DNA from: Tamlana sp. I1
GTDB taxonomy: Bacteria > Bacteroidota > Bacteroidia > Flavobacteriales > Flavobacteriaceae
DNA length: 64,000 nt
Direction: 5' to 3'
NCBI RefSeq assembly: GCF_015355625.1
Contig: NZ_JACLAF010000007.1
Location: 1-64,000 of the forward strand
Shown here one piece after another: positions 9,510-18,847 of this stretch (position 1 is its first letter; the number at the start of each line of letters is the position of its first letter). Both the position numbers and the translations under genes were made by a program. Under the pieces are notes generated by a model. That model worked only from the letters and a program-made list of their open reading frames with translations. It ran no database searches and was not told where the DNA came from.

Positions 9510-9594
9510 TAAAATTAGGGCAGCATGTAGTAATGCTGCGAGGGTGTTTTAATAAAAAAGCAGGGGTGAATTGAGATATTCCTTTATTTTAAAT
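9510..9594. repeat. Upstream direct repeat, copy 2
   Basis: This is the partner of 5501-5585, same orientation and near-identical over about 85 bp, starting 179 bp upstream of the enzyme gene at 5972-9331. Confidence 0.8.
9543..9567 (-). promoter_or_regulatory. Candidate HTCS operator, site B
   Basis: Plus-strand reading GGGTGTTTTAA, 9 bp, AGGGG, 212-236 bp upstream of the start at 9331. It matches sites A and C in both blocks and in spacing. Confidence 0.5.
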
Positions 9595-10014
9595 TGACTA
9601 TCGAAAAAAAGTACATTTGGATAGATTATATTTTCGGTAAAACACAAATAGTCAAAGTGAGTTAAAAAAATATTTAAGACTTGTTATAAAATTACAATAA
9701 GTGCAAATTGAAATACCTTTTTATTTTAGATCCAAGTAGCTAGTTGTTGATATACCAAATTACCCCTTTAAATTTACTAATATAGCTACTGCCAATTGCT
9801 AGGGTTCTCTATATTTTTATCCTTATTAAAGTATGACGAATGAAAAAAAATTATTAGCCCTTTTGAGCAACTGTAATTTTATTTCAAAAACTCAAAATCG
9901 TATAGATTACATAAGATGAAAATGTGCAAAAATCTAATGTTCAACCCTAATGAAAAGCATAATATTCCAACATAGGAAACAAACCTTTAATTAAAAAAAA
10001 CAATTTGAGAGACA

Positions 10015-11568
10015 ATGAAAATAAATTCAATTTATTATAAAATATTTACAATTTTTTTATTTACAATGTTAATATGCTCATGCAAAGAAAAAAACGAAAA
10101 GATTACCAAAGTAACGAAGCCAAATATTGTTATTATTTATGCAGATGATTTGGGGTATGGTGATGTGGGCGCTTATGGTGCTACAGAAATTAAAACACCA
10201 AACATTGATTATTTAGCAAATAATGGTGTACGTTTTACCAGCGGATATGCATCTTCTTCTACTTGTACGCCTAGTAGGTATGCTTTGCTTACTGGAGTAT
10301 ATCCATGGAGAAATAAAAAGGCAAAAATATTACCAGGTACAGCACCATTAATTATAGATACCTCACAAATGACAATTCCTAAAATGCTTAAAACAAAAGG
10401 CTATCATACAGGAATTGTGGGGAAATGGCACTTAGGATTGGGTACAGGTTATACAGATTGGAACAAAAAAATAACCCCAGGCCCTAATCAGGTTGGGTTT
10501 GATGATTCATACATTATGGCTGCCACTCAAGATCGAGTACCTACCGTTTATATAAAAAACGGTAACGTTGTTGGCTTAGATCCTAATGATCCTATTGAGG
10601 TTAATTATAAGAAGAATTTTGTAGGTCAACCTACAGGTGTTGATAATCCAGAATTATTAACCATGAAATGGCATCATGGACATAATAATAGTATTGTAAA
10701 TGGGATTCCGCGAATTGGTTTTATGAAAGGTGGAGAAGCTGCAAAATGGAAAGATGAAGAAATGGCAGACCAATTTTTAAAAGAAGCACAAGATTATGTG
10801 AAAGCACGCAAAGAAGAACCTTTCTTTTTATATTATGCTTTACAGCAACCACATGTTCCTCGTACGCCAAGCCCTAGATTTGTAGGGAGTTCTGGAATGG
10901 GACCAAGAGGCGATGTTATTGTAGAGGCAGACTGGGTTGTTGGAGAATTTATTAAAACTTTAGAAAAAGAAGAGGTTTTAGAAAATACATTAATAGTTTT
11001 TACAAGTGATAATGGTCCTGTTTTAAACGATGGGTATGATGATGACGCTGTTGAAAAACTAGGTGAACATAAACCTTGGGGGCCTTTTAAAGGAGGGAAA
11101 TACAGTCTTTTTGAAGCTGGAACACGAGTGCCGTTTATTACGTATTGGAAAGGCGAAATCCAACCAACTGTATCCGATGCCTTAGTGTGCCAAATGGATT
11201 TACTATCATCTATTGCTAGTTTAATTGGCTCGGACATTCGTGTGGATGATAGTGAGAACCTAATGGATTTATTTTTAGGAAAAAGCGACTCTGGCAGAGA
11301 AGAGTTAATTATAGAAGCTACTTCTAGAACAGCATTTCGTAAAGGTGATTGGTTTATAATTCCTCCTTATAAGGGCTTAGAAGTAAATGACCTGGTAAAT
11401 ATAGAATTAGGAAATTCTAAAGAATACCAACTCTATAATTTAAAAGAAGATATTGCACAAGAACGAAATTTAGCTAAAACTAACAAAGAAAAGTTAGCCG
11501 AAATGATAGCATCATTTAAAGCAATTAGAGGCGAACATGATGATATTGAGGAGTTGGAACTAAAATAA
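10015..11568 (+). CDS. S1-family sulfatase, lipoprotein
   Basis: A formylglycine-dependent sulfatase removing sulfate esters from oligosaccharides, probably in the periplasm or anchored to a membrane. The N-terminus has a lipoprotein-type signal with Cys at 21 and 23 ('MLICSCKE'). Metal-binding 'YADDLGYGD' (Asp44, Asp45) and the sulfatase signature 'CTPSRYALLTG' follow, with Cys84 as the residue converted to formylglycine. 'GIVGKWHLGLG' and 'FTSDNGP' complete the active-site set. Its 517 aa are normal for the family. It is first of three consecutive plus-strand sulfatase genes, with 199 bp to the next. Substrate position cannot be read from the sequence. All key residues are present, so it should be active if a sulfatase-maturing enzyme exists elsewhere in the genome. 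Confidence 0.93.
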   Translation: MKINSIYYKIFTIFLFTMLICSCKEKNEKITKVTKPNIVIIYADDLGYGDVGAYGATEIKTPNIDYLANNGVRFTSGYASSSTCTPSRYALLTGVYPWRNKKAKILPGTAPLIIDTSQMTIPKMLKTKGYHTGIVGKWHLGLGTGYTDWNKKITPGPNQVGFDDSYIMAATQDRVPTVYIKNGNVVGLDPNDPIEVNYKKNFVGQPTGVDNPELLTMKWHHGHNNSIVNGIPRIGFMKGGEAAKWKDEEMADQFLKEAQDYVKARKEEPFFLYYALQQPHVPRTPSPRFVGSSGMGPRGDVIVEADWVVGEFIKTLEKEEVLENTLIVFTSDNGPVLNDGYDDDAVEKLGEHKPWGPFKGGKYSLFEAGTRVPFITYWKGEIQPTVSDALVCQMDLLSSIASLIGSDIRVDDSENLMDLFLGKSDSGREELIIEATSRTAFRKGDWFIIPPYKGLEVNDLVNIELGNSKEYQLYNLKEDIAQERNLAKTNKEKLAEMIASFKAIRGEHDDIEELELK

Positions 11569-11767
11569 GAAGCTCTTTTTCTTGAAAATCTAATTTAATA
11601 GGAGCAAAAATAAATTTTCCATTTTATCATTCAACTGAAGTCTAAAAAATGTTGATTTAAATACTTTTTATAAAAGTAGATTTATATCGTTGGTGATTTG
11701 ATGTTGATGGTATACAGTAGTTTTAAAAAAATTAGCGTTAGTACAAAAAAAATAAAAATTAAAAAAA

Positions 11768-13687
11768 ATGAAATTTTTAAATACAGTATTCACTTTATTT
11801 ATTTTCTGTGCAAGCGTTGCTTGTGCACAGAAAAAACCAAATATCCTTGTAGTAGTGACAGATGATTTAGGGTATTCAGATATGAGTTTTTTACCTTATG
11901 CTTCTAAGGATGTAAATACACCAAATATTGATCGGATTGCTAAAGATGGGGCATTTTTTACTAATGCTTATGCAACAGCACCTATATGTAGCCCCGCAAG
12001 AGTTGGTTTATTAACGGGAAGATATCATCAGCGATGGGGGAATTATTGGTTTGGTGAAGGAGGGCTTCCCTCAGAGGAAAAAACACTGCCTCAATTATTA
12101 AAAGCCCAAGGATATTTCAATGTAAAGGTAGGAAAAACACATTTGAATGGCGGTCCTGTTGAGCATCCTTTAGATCATGGTTTTGATGAATTTTTAGGGT
12201 TTGTAGATCATACATGGGATTATCTTCGTTTGAGTCAAGAAGCGGCTGATGACTATGGTGAAAAAAACGCCGAGAAAGCTCATATTGGTCCTTTATTAAA
12301 TGGAAGAGAAAAAAAATCATATAAAAACGGATACACAACCGATATTTTTACCGATAAAACCATAGATGTTATTAGAAATACTACTGATAAACCGTTTTAT
12401 ATCCAATTATCCTATAATGCCGTTCACCATCCTACCTATGTGGGACATCCAGACTATCTGAAAAAATATGGCATAGAACAATTTCCGTTTTGGGATCCAA
12501 AAATCGAAAACTATCAAAGTTGGCATCGCAAATGGGGGCATCTAGGTAAAGTAGATCCTGATGGTAGAAAACGTTATCTACTCCAGTTGGAAGTTATGGA
12601 TAAAGGCATTGGTAAGATATTGGATGAATTGGAAGATTCTGGTAAATTAGATAATACCATCATTTTTTTCATCTCCGATAATGGAGGAACCATTAATACT
12701 TATGCGCAAAATAATCCATTAAATGGCTATAAGTACATGTTTGGAGAAGGTGGAGTGAGAGTGCCGTTAATTGTTTCTTATCCCCAAAGAATAAAAGAAA
12801 AACGTACGGTGAACCAAATGGTTTCTGGAATGGATTTATTACCAACCATCATGGAAGCAATAGGAGCCCCCATTCCTAATAATTTGGACGGCAAAAGCCT
12901 TTGGCCAACAATTGAAAACAATATAAGTATTCATGACAAGTTAGTTTGGTCCAATGGTCGTGATAGTTGGGTGGTGAGAAAAGGAAAATGGCGACTCGCC
13001 CACAATATAGGTTGGGTTCATAATACTTATGAATTGGAAGGAGGGGTGGCTCTTCCTGCATCAGACGAATATCAGTATCCGGATGGGATACAACTTTTCG
13101 ACCTTGAAAATGACATTTCTGAAACCAAAAACCTTAAAGATAAATATCCTGAAATAGTTGCCGAGTTAACAAACGTATATAAAAAATGGCAACAGGAAAT
13201 GTCCGACCCACGAACAAGCGATGGTGTGTTAAAAACCAAAAATGATTCAGGAAAGTTTATAGGAAACTCATTAATTGAAGATGGAGCAGAAATTTATTCT
13301 GATGGAGCAGAAAAAGATAATTTCAATAGCGCTGTTATTGATGGGTATGAAAAAACCTATTGGAAATCTCCTGGGGGCGATTCAGGAAAACCATTACCAC
13401 ATTTTATAGCCATAGATTTTCAAAAAAAGAAAACATTTTCTCAAATTAAATATGTGCCCGCTCCAGATAAAGTAAAAGGAAGGGTTTCCGATTTAAAAAT
13501 TTATGTTTCAAATAATCAAAATAACTGGGGCAGTCCTGTAAAAACAGTTAGTTTTCCTAATGATGCTAAGCCAAGCCTAATAAAACTAGACCAGAAGGTT
13601 TCAGCTCGCTATATGAAATTAGAAGCAGTTCAAGTTCATGATAGCTCACAACAAGCAGCTATAGCAGAAATTGATATTATTAATTAA
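11768..13687 (+). CDS. S1-family sulfatase with C-terminal discoidin-like (F5/8 type C) domain
   Basis: A secreted sulfatase with a classical signal peptide ending near 'SVACAQ'. Metal-binding Asp32-Asp33 ('VTDDLGYSD') and signature 'CSPARVGLLTG' with Cys74 as formylglycine precursor are intact. 'VKVGKTHLNGG' replaces the usual GKWHLG but keeps the Lys and His. 'ISDNGG' gives the later metal ligands. The extra C-terminal 150 residues (about 490-639, 'DFQKKKTFSQIKYVPAP', 'SARYMKLEAVQV') look like a discoidin or F5/8 type C domain (CBM32-like), explaining the length of 639 aa. This module probably tethers the enzyme to polymer. Its stop lies 6 bp before the GTG start of the next sulfatase, so the two are co-transcribed and likely translationally coupled. 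Confidence 0.92.
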   Translation: MKFLNTVFTLFIFCASVACAQKKPNILVVVTDDLGYSDMSFLPYASKDVNTPNIDRIAKDGAFFTNAYATAPICSPARVGLLTGRYHQRWGNYWFGEGGLPSEEKTLPQLLKAQGYFNVKVGKTHLNGGPVEHPLDHGFDEFLGFVDHTWDYLRLSQEAADDYGEKNAEKAHIGPLLNGREKKSYKNGYTTDIFTDKTIDVIRNTTDKPFYIQLSYNAVHHPTYVGHPDYLKKYGIEQFPFWDPKIENYQSWHRKWGHLGKVDPDGRKRYLLQLEVMDKGIGKILDELEDSGKLDNTIIFFISDNGGTINTYAQNNPLNGYKYMFGEGGVRVPLIVSYPQRIKEKRTVNQMVSGMDLLPTIMEAIGAPIPNNLDGKSLWPTIENNISIHDKLVWSNGRDSWVVRKGKWRLAHNIGWVHNTYELEGGVALPASDEYQYPDGIQLFDLENDISETKNLKDKYPEIVAELTNVYKKWQQEMSDPRTSDGVLKTKNDSGKFIGNSLIEDGAEIYSDGAEKDNFNSAVIDGYEKTYWKSPGGDSGKPLPHFIAIDFQKKKTFSQIKYVPAPDKVKGRVSDLKIYVSNNQNNWGSPVKTVSFPNDAKPSLIKLDQKVSARYMKLEAVQVHDSSQQAAIAEIDIIN

Positions 13688-13693
13688 AGGTTT

Positions 13694-15157
13694 GTGAGAA
13701 AATTATTTCTTGTTTTTGTTTTTGCTGTCTGTTTTAAAGGCGTGATGTTTTCACAAAGCAAACCTAATATTATTTGGTTGATGGCCGAAGATATGAGTTT
13801 AGATCTTGAGGTTTATGGTTTGAAAGATGTAAAAACACCAAATCTTAATAAAATGGCTGAAGACGGCGTGCGGTTTGATAATTGCTTCGTTACAAACCCG
13901 ATCTGCTCTCCCAGTAGATCTGCAATGATGGTAGGTGTTAACCAATTACTAATAAATGCTGGTAACCACAGGAGTAATAGAGGGGTTGTTTTAAATGAAA
14001 ATTATAAGCCTTTTACGTATTGGTTGAGAGAACAAGGATATACATGTATATTAGGACATCACGGTGTTTTTGATAAGGGGAGAAAGATAGATGTAAACTT
14101 TAAACACAAAGCGCTGGGGAAATGGGATGGTAAAACTGAATTTGGTCTTTTCGATAAACGGGATTGTTTTGAAGAGGAAGACCAACCTTTTTTTGCTCAA
14201 ATACAATTAAAAGTAACCCATAGGGGCGATTGGTGGAATGACATAAGAAATCAATCAAAGCACCCAGTAAATCCAGAAAATGTTGAGTTGCCAGAATTTA
14301 TTGCAGACCATCCTATGACTAGGTTAGATTGGGCTAAATATTTAGATCAGGTTGAGTATATGGACAATGAAGTTGGTATGATTTTTAAAGAGTTGGAAGA
14401 TAAAGGCATGTCTGATAATACCATTGTCATTTTTATTGGGGATAATGGTCGTTGCAATATTCGCGGTAAGGGTTATTTGTATGATTCGGGTTTGCGTATT
14501 CCTATGATTATATATCACCCTAAAGGAATAGAAAGCAATAAAATTCGCAAAGATATAATTAGTGCTACAGATATTACCGCTACTATTCTTGATTTTGCAG
14601 GTGCTAATATCCCATCTTATATGACAAGTAAGCCTATATTTAAAGAAAAAAGCACTAGAGACTATGTGTTTGCTGCTCGGGATACTTGGGATGAAATTGA
14701 AGATAAATCAAGAGCCGTGACCTCTGGTAAATGGAAATATATTAGAAATGATAAACCAGAAATACCTTATGATGCCCACCAAGCTTACTTAGAGTTTTAT
14801 CGTCCAGCCCTTCATGTTATGCGAAAGCTAAATCAAGAAGGAGCATTAATAGAATATCAAAAGTTTTTTTTTGAAAGCACAAAACCAAAAGAAGAATTGT
14901 ATGATTTGGTTAAAGATCCATTTGAGTTAAATAATCTTGCCAATAACCCCAACTACAAAAGCATATTGATAGAACTTCGAAAAAAGACTCTAGAGGCATA
15001 TAAAAAAGTAACACCAAATAAGAAGATCAATATACCAGTTATAACCGATGCTGTAAATGTTTTAAATTATGTGAAAAATGAAAAACCAGATTTATACCAA
15101 CAAATGCAGCAAGGCGTAGAAATAGGTTTTCAAGCGCTCAGGCTCAATATCAAATAA
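13694..15157 (+). CDS. S1-family sulfatase with GTG start and altered active-site motif
   Basis: The GTG at 13694 is the best start because it alone gives a full signal peptide (ending near 'GVMFSQ') and lies 6 bp after the preceding stop. The next ATG falls inside that signal. The signature 'CSPSRSAMMVG' has the formylglycine Cys71. The first metal motif is 'AEDMS' (Glu32-Asp33) rather than the usual Asp-Asp. The segment normally reading GKWHLG is 'LGHHGVFDKG', with His where Lys is usual. 'IGDNGR' supplies later ligands. These differences fit the sulfamidase/S1_8-like side of the family rather than arylsulfatase A types, but subfamily assignment is inference. At 487 aa it is complete. It is the third gene of the sulfatase cluster and may act on a different sulfate position from its neighbours. 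Confidence 0.88.
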   Translation: MRKLFLVFVFAVCFKGVMFSQSKPNIIWLMAEDMSLDLEVYGLKDVKTPNLNKMAEDGVRFDNCFVTNPICSPSRSAMMVGVNQLLINAGNHRSNRGVVLNENYKPFTYWLREQGYTCILGHHGVFDKGRKIDVNFKHKALGKWDGKTEFGLFDKRDCFEEEDQPFFAQIQLKVTHRGDWWNDIRNQSKHPVNPENVELPEFIADHPMTRLDWAKYLDQVEYMDNEVGMIFKELEDKGMSDNTIVIFIGDNGRCNIRGKGYLYDSGLRIPMIIYHPKGIESNKIRKDIISATDITATILDFAGANIPSYMTSKPIFKEKSTRDYVFAARDTWDEIEDKSRAVTSGKWKYIRNDKPEIPYDAHQAYLEFYRPALHVMRKLNQEGALIEYQKFFFESTKPKEELYDLVKDPFELNNLANNPNYKSILIELRKKTLEAYKKVTPNKKINIPVITDAVNVLNYVKNEKPDLYQQMQQGVEIGFQALRLNIK

Positions 15158-15695
15158 ACAGATAAAAACTAAAGCGTTAGGTCGTAGTTAGCTGCATTTT
15201 TTTATCCTTATCTTTTTATCTAGTTTTTATGATAAAGATTAGGAAGATACAGACAGCCATCTTTGGCGAGTATATCTAATTTTTAATTTTGATTAAATGA
15301 TGAAGTAAATTTTATTAAGGCTCATAAACCTCAAAGAGGTAGGAGTTATCATGATTATAAAAAAATAGCGTTTAAATTATTTGAATAAATGGCACTCTGC
15401 AATTAGCACAATTACTAAATGCCCTGAAGAATATAGCAGAAAAATTTAAATACAGAAAATTGAGTTGCGTCCATAATATTACTTTATATATCTTAAAACC
15501 TTTTGTTTAAAAAGGGGTAGCCTTTAATATAACTTTTGGTTAATAAAGTATTCTCATTCTTTTAATATAAACAGTTCTCTTTTTTAAATAAAAAAAATCA
15601 GATTTTTGTAAAGCAGTTTATATTGAATTTAGATATTCGTTTATTAAAAAATAGTGTATCAATATGAGTCAAAAAACATTTTATAAAAAACAATT
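15158..15695. other. Intergenic region, no gene
   Basis: The 537 bp hold only an imperfect stem (about 15203-15240, TCCTTATC type arms with T-rich flanks) that may end the sulfatase operon, then an AT-rich leader for the gene at 15696. No coding region was recognised. Confidence 0.5.
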
Positions 15696-17141
15696 ATGAA
15701 AATATTAAAATATCAAATGCTCTTCCTTTTTGCAGTATTACCATTAATTGCAGCATCACAAGAAGAGCCAGAAGCACAGTTCTTAAAAAACAGAAATGAT
15801 TTTGTGGATACTATACCCTACGTGGTAGTAAATGCCGACAGGCCACAATGGACTATTTCTAAATATCTCAATGGGTCGCATTTTGTGTATGCTTTTGAGA
15901 ATGATGCGCTCTATAAGGATGAAAGTATAGCAAAATGGATGCAAGATAGTAAAACAGCTATTATTAGATGGCCAGGGGGGACTGTTGTACAATATTACCA
16001 TTGGGATGATTTAAATGGTATTCCGTTTAAAAATGATAGTTGGGATCCTGATTACAATGGTGAAACACTATCTGGGGATAACTTTATGGATTTGGACGAA
16101 TACATTGCTTTTTGTAGAAAGGCTAACACAGAACCTATGGTTGGATTGAACCTTAGATCAGGAAAAGCATATAATAGGCTAGGAGAATCGTTGGATGAAG
16201 CCAGACGTTTAATTACTTACTGTAAAGAAAAAAACTATAATGTTAAGCATTGGTATATGGGCAACGAAGGCTATGCCAAAGGTTTTAAAGCCAAGGAATA
16301 TGCTGCATATATTGACCAGTATGCCAAGGTACTAAAAAGTGTCGACCCAGATATTGAAATTATTGGAGACTGGAAATTTGGTCCTTATAAAAAAAATAGA
16401 TTTGAAGAAAGTATTGATATAGCTAAGATCTCAAAAGAAGTTGATGTATTGGAATTTCATGAAAAATGGGGGAATATATGGGGACTTAAATCAGGACATA
16501 CTGTGGAAGAGTGGCGTAATGAATTTCCACTTTATGATGGGAAATTAACAACATTATTGCAACGCCTTAAAGATGAAACGAGAAGGGCTAATAAAACCGT
16601 TAAATTTGGATTTAATGAATGGGGTTTAGGAGATATAAAAGGTGCCCAGGAATACGATTATGCTATCATTGCTGCCGATTTTATGTTAGAAATGTTTAAA
16701 AACGATGTATACCAAGCCTGTTATTGGAATTTAAATGCTGGTAAGCGAAAATCAAGAGTGTTTAATACTAATGAAGAGGGGACAAAATTATTGCATTTTA
16801 ATCCTATTGCTGATGTGTTTAAAATGTTTTCAACGGCATTACAAAAAGAATATTTATATGTGCTCTCTAACGATAAGTCCATTTATGGTTTTGGTGCAAA
16901 AGACGTGCAAACTGGAAGTGTAACAGTTTATCTTTTAAATAAGAACGAAAAGGATACCTTGATGAAATTAGGTGTTTTTGGTTTCGGTGTTTCTAATGCT
17001 AAAATCACAATAGAACGATTTTCTAACCCAGGAACTATTGATAGTAAAACACTTGAAAATGCAAACATGAATAAGAAAGTGCATGAGTTGGAATTGCCTC
17101 CTTATTCATTAAGTAAAATTACAATAAGTCCCCTAATGTAA
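15696..17141 (+). CDS. Secreted clan GH-A glycoside hydrolase (GH51-like, single-domain)
   Basis: A 481-aa protein with a signal peptide ending near 'LIAASQ', followed by one TIM barrel and a short C-terminal beta-sandwich. Landmarks are 'IIRWPGGTVVQYYHWD' (90-104), the acid/base candidate Glu191 in 'HWYMGNEG', and the nucleophile candidate Glu308 in 'FGFNEWGLGD'. It lacks both the FGDG insertion of the 2171 and 5972 enzymes and a T9SS domain, so it is probably periplasmic. It is closely related to residues about 320-770 of the enzyme at 32055-34616, which shares the '.W.IS.YL.G.H.VY', 'PGGTVV.Y' and 'DSWDP' pattern. A division of labour is plausible: surface enzyme for the polymer, this one for imported oligosaccharides. 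The glycosidic bond is unknown, and no characterised family could be assigned with certainty. Confidence 0.8.
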   Translation: MKILKYQMLFLFAVLPLIAASQEEPEAQFLKNRNDFVDTIPYVVVNADRPQWTISKYLNGSHFVYAFENDALYKDESIAKWMQDSKTAIIRWPGGTVVQYYHWDDLNGIPFKNDSWDPDYNGETLSGDNFMDLDEYIAFCRKANTEPMVGLNLRSGKAYNRLGESLDEARRLITYCKEKNYNVKHWYMGNEGYAKGFKAKEYAAYIDQYAKVLKSVDPDIEIIGDWKFGPYKKNRFEESIDIAKISKEVDVLEFHEKWGNIWGLKSGHTVEEWRNEFPLYDGKLTTLLQRLKDETRRANKTVKFGFNEWGLGDIKGAQEYDYAIIAADFMLEMFKNDVYQACYWNLNAGKRKSRVFNTNEEGTKLLHFNPIADVFKMFSTALQKEYLYVLSNDKSIYGFGAKDVQTGSVTVYLLNKNEKDTLMKLGVFGFGVSNAKITIERFSNPGTIDSKTLENANMNKKVHELELPPYSLSKITISPLM

Positions 17142-17199
17142 AAAACTAATAAAAACCTAGGCTTGAGACTTAAAAAATAGTTTCAGGGTTAAAATAGTT

Positions 17200-17230
17200 G
17201 GCATCATCTCATAAAGTGCGTAAGTTTTAA
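17200..17230. repeat. Solo IS256-type terminal repeat (relict end)
   Basis: About 31 bp starting GGCATCATCTCATAAAGTG match the right inverted repeat of the adjacent insertion element at 24 of 31 positions, better than the element's own left end does (22 of 31). It lies 46 bp outside the left end, in the same orientation as that end. It is preceded by another copy of GGTTAAAA (17187-17194). Confidence 0.65.
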
Positions 17231-17237
17231 AATCTCA

Positions 17238-17245
17238 GGTTAAAA
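17238..17245. repeat. Left 8-bp target-site duplication (GGTTAAAA)
   Basis: GGTTAAAA directly precedes the left end and is repeated exactly after the right end at 18580-18587. An 8-9 bp duplication is the norm for IS256-family insertions. Confidence 0.8.
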
Positions 17246-17294
17246 GACACTATCCCGTAAAGTGTGTAAGTTATAAATCGAGGGTTTAGCTTTT

Positions 17295-18491
17295 TTAAAG
17301 TTGAACCCTTTTTTCAAATATAGTTAAAAACTGGTTTAAAATAATGCCCCAGTTCCTAATAGGCATCGACCATTTTTTGGTAGCCTCTCTAAGGGCTAAA
17401 AAAGTGGACTTCATAACAGCTTCATCTGTTGGGAATGAGAGCTTGTTTTTAGTGTACTTTCTGATTTTACCATTAAGGTTTTCAATAAGGTTTGTAGTGT
17501 AAATGATTTTTCTAATTTCAACAGGAAATTCATAAAAATCGGTAAGCTCATCCCAATTGTCTCTCCAGCTTTTAATAGCATAAGAGTACTTGTGCTCCCA
17601 TTTCTGAGCAAAGTCCTCTAGAGCAGCTTTTGCTGCGTTTTTGGTGGGTGCATCATAGATATTTTTCATGTCTTTTGTAAATTCCTTCTTGTCTTTCCAA
17701 ACAACATAGCGACAAGCGTTACGAATCTGGTGTACCACGCAAATTTGAGTTTTAGATTCAGGAAAAACATTTTTAATGGTGTCGGTAAAACCGTTAAGAT
17801 TATCTGTGGCCGTGATAAGCAAATCCTGAACGCCTCTGGCTTTCATATCGGTTAGTACGCTCATCCAAAAGGCTGCCGATTCATTCTTACCCAGCCAAAG
17901 TCCTAAGACTTCCTTTTTACCATCTCTACGGAGTCCTACGGCGATGTACATGGTTTTGTTAATGACTTTGGAGTTCTCCCGAACCTTAAATACAATACCA
18001 TCCATCCAAGTAATTAAATATACGGGCTCCAGGGGTCTGTTTTGCCAAGCAACAATATCATTGGTAACTTTATCTGTGATACGTGATATGGTAGATGTAG
18101 ATACATCAAAATCGTAGACTTCTCGGATTTGCTCTTCAATATCAGAATTACTCATGCCCTTGGCATAAAGGCTGACAATGACGTTTTCTATGCCGTCAAC
18201 CATGTTTGTGCGTTTAGGAACTAGCATGGGGTTAAAAGAAGCTTCTCGGTCTCTGGGAACTTTAATATTAGTCTCTCCTAAAGCTGTTTTTATCTTTTTA
18301 GACCCATAGCCGTTACGGGTATTGCTATTATTGGATTGCTGATGCTTCTCATAGTCTAAATGAGCGTCAAGTTCTCCTTCTAGCATCTTTTCAATACCTC
18401 GCTTTTGGATAGATTTTAGAAAGGAGGTTAGTTCGTCTCCTGTTTTGAACTGTTTTAAAAAATCGTCGTTTAGAAAATCTTCTTTCTTCAT
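17295..18491 (-). CDS. IS256-family (mutator-type) transposase
   Basis: A DDE transposase that cuts and moves the surrounding element. From the ATG at 18491 ('[12 protein letters not shown]') it has 398 aa; an in-frame ATG at 18518 would add nine residues. The start of the protein resembles other IS256 transposases ('[21 protein letters not shown]'). Catalytic candidates are Asp in 'ITWMDGI', Asp in 'TATDNLNGF' and Glu in '[13 protein letters not shown]'. No frameshift or internal stop is present and the length is normal for the family, so it should be functional. A perfect 30-bp palindrome just upstream probably blocks read-through from outside promoters. Confidence 0.95.
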   Translation of the reverse strand: MKKEDFLNDDFLKQFKTGDELTSFLKSIQKRGIEKMLEGELDAHLDYEKHQQSNNSNTRNGYGSKKIKTALGETNIKVPRDREASFNPMLVPKRTNMVDGIENVIVSLYAKGMSNSDIEEQIREVYDFDVSTSTISRITDKVTNDIVAWQNRPLEPVYLITWMDGIVFKVRENSKVINKTMYIAVGLRRDGKKEVLGLWLGKNESAAFWMSVLTDMKARGVQDLLITATDNLNGFTDTIKNVFPESKTQICVVHQIRNACRYVVWKDKKEFTKDMKNIYDAPTKNAAKAALEDFAQKWEHKYSYAIKSWRDNWDELTDFYEFPVEIRKIIYTTNLIENLNGKIRKYTKNKLSFPTDEAVMKSTFLALREATKKWSMPIRNWGIILNQFLTIFEKRVQL

Positions 18492-18520
18492 AAGTGTGTA
18501 AATTTTAAAATTAAACAAAA

Positions 18521-18550
18521 AAATATCGAGGGTTGCAACCCTCGATATTT
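18521..18550. terminator. Perfect 30-bp palindrome within the IS, upstream of transposase
   Basis: 15-bp arms (AAATATCGAGGGTTG and complement) with no loop, flanked by A/T runs, lie between the right end and the transposase start. Such a hairpin can stop incoming transcription or sequester the ribosome-binding site. Confidence 0.65.
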
Positions 18551-18579
18551 AATCTTTACACACTTTGTGAGATACTGCC

Positions 18580-18587
18580 GGTTAAAA
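18580..18587. repeat. Right 8-bp target-site duplication (GGTTAAAA)
   Basis: Exact copy of 17238-17245 immediately after the right inverted repeat. Confidence 0.8.
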
Positions 18588-18644
18588 ATTGACTTGAGAT
18601 TTTTTATAGATTAATTTTAAATTTTACACTCTTATAAACCATCT

Positions 18645-18682
18645 AAAAAAATAGCGAGGCGTATATGCCTCGCTATTTTTTT
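18645..18682. terminator. Bidirectional terminator
   Basis: A 16-bp perfect stem (A-run plus TAGCGAGGC at 18645-18660, GCCTCGCTA plus T-run at 18667-18682) with a 6-nt loop. It lies downstream of the minus-strand sulfatase ending at 18848 and works in both directions. Confidence 0.9.
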
Positions 18683-18847
18683 CATCATATTAATAGTATG
18701 ATTATTTGTATTCTATAAATTTTTTAACACTTAGTGTACCCACGCTTTAGCAAACTTTGCATTTGCAGAGCTAGTAATAGCATAAATCGGTAATTAATAG
18801 AATTTAATTTTTATATGAATTAGATTCAGAATTGGTATCACTCGATT

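Larger units (their letters stand above)
9332..10014. other. Divergent promoter region
   Basis: This 683-bp region lies between the minus-strand enzyme at 5972-9331 and the plus-strand sulfatase operon starting at 10015. It contains the second copy of the upstream repeat and candidate regulatory sites. A weaker, inverted version of the operator (CCCCT, 9 bp, CTAA at 9763-9780) points towards the plus-strand operon. No gene was seen. Confidence 0.6.
17246..18579 (-). mobile_element. IS256-family insertion sequence, complete
   Basis: A 1334-bp element bounded by imperfect inverted repeats (left GACACTATCCCGTAAAGTGT, right complement GGCAGTATCTCACAAAGTGT) and flanked by the identical octamer GGTTAAAA. 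It carries one intact transposase gene on the minus strand. The inward sequence similarity of the two ends continues to about 45 bp ('AAATCGAGGGTT' type). It landed between the convergent genes at 15696 and 18848 without breaking either. Intact open frame and exact duplications suggest a fairly recent insertion. Confidence 0.92.

Noticed and set aside
10833-11237. 134-aa minus-strand open frame inside the first sulfatase
   Set aside because: Antisense to conserved sulfatase motifs and without start signals.
17200-18579. Alternative IS boundaries starting at the relict end
   Set aside because: The 8 bp before 17200 do not match the right flank, whereas 17238-17245 matches exactly.
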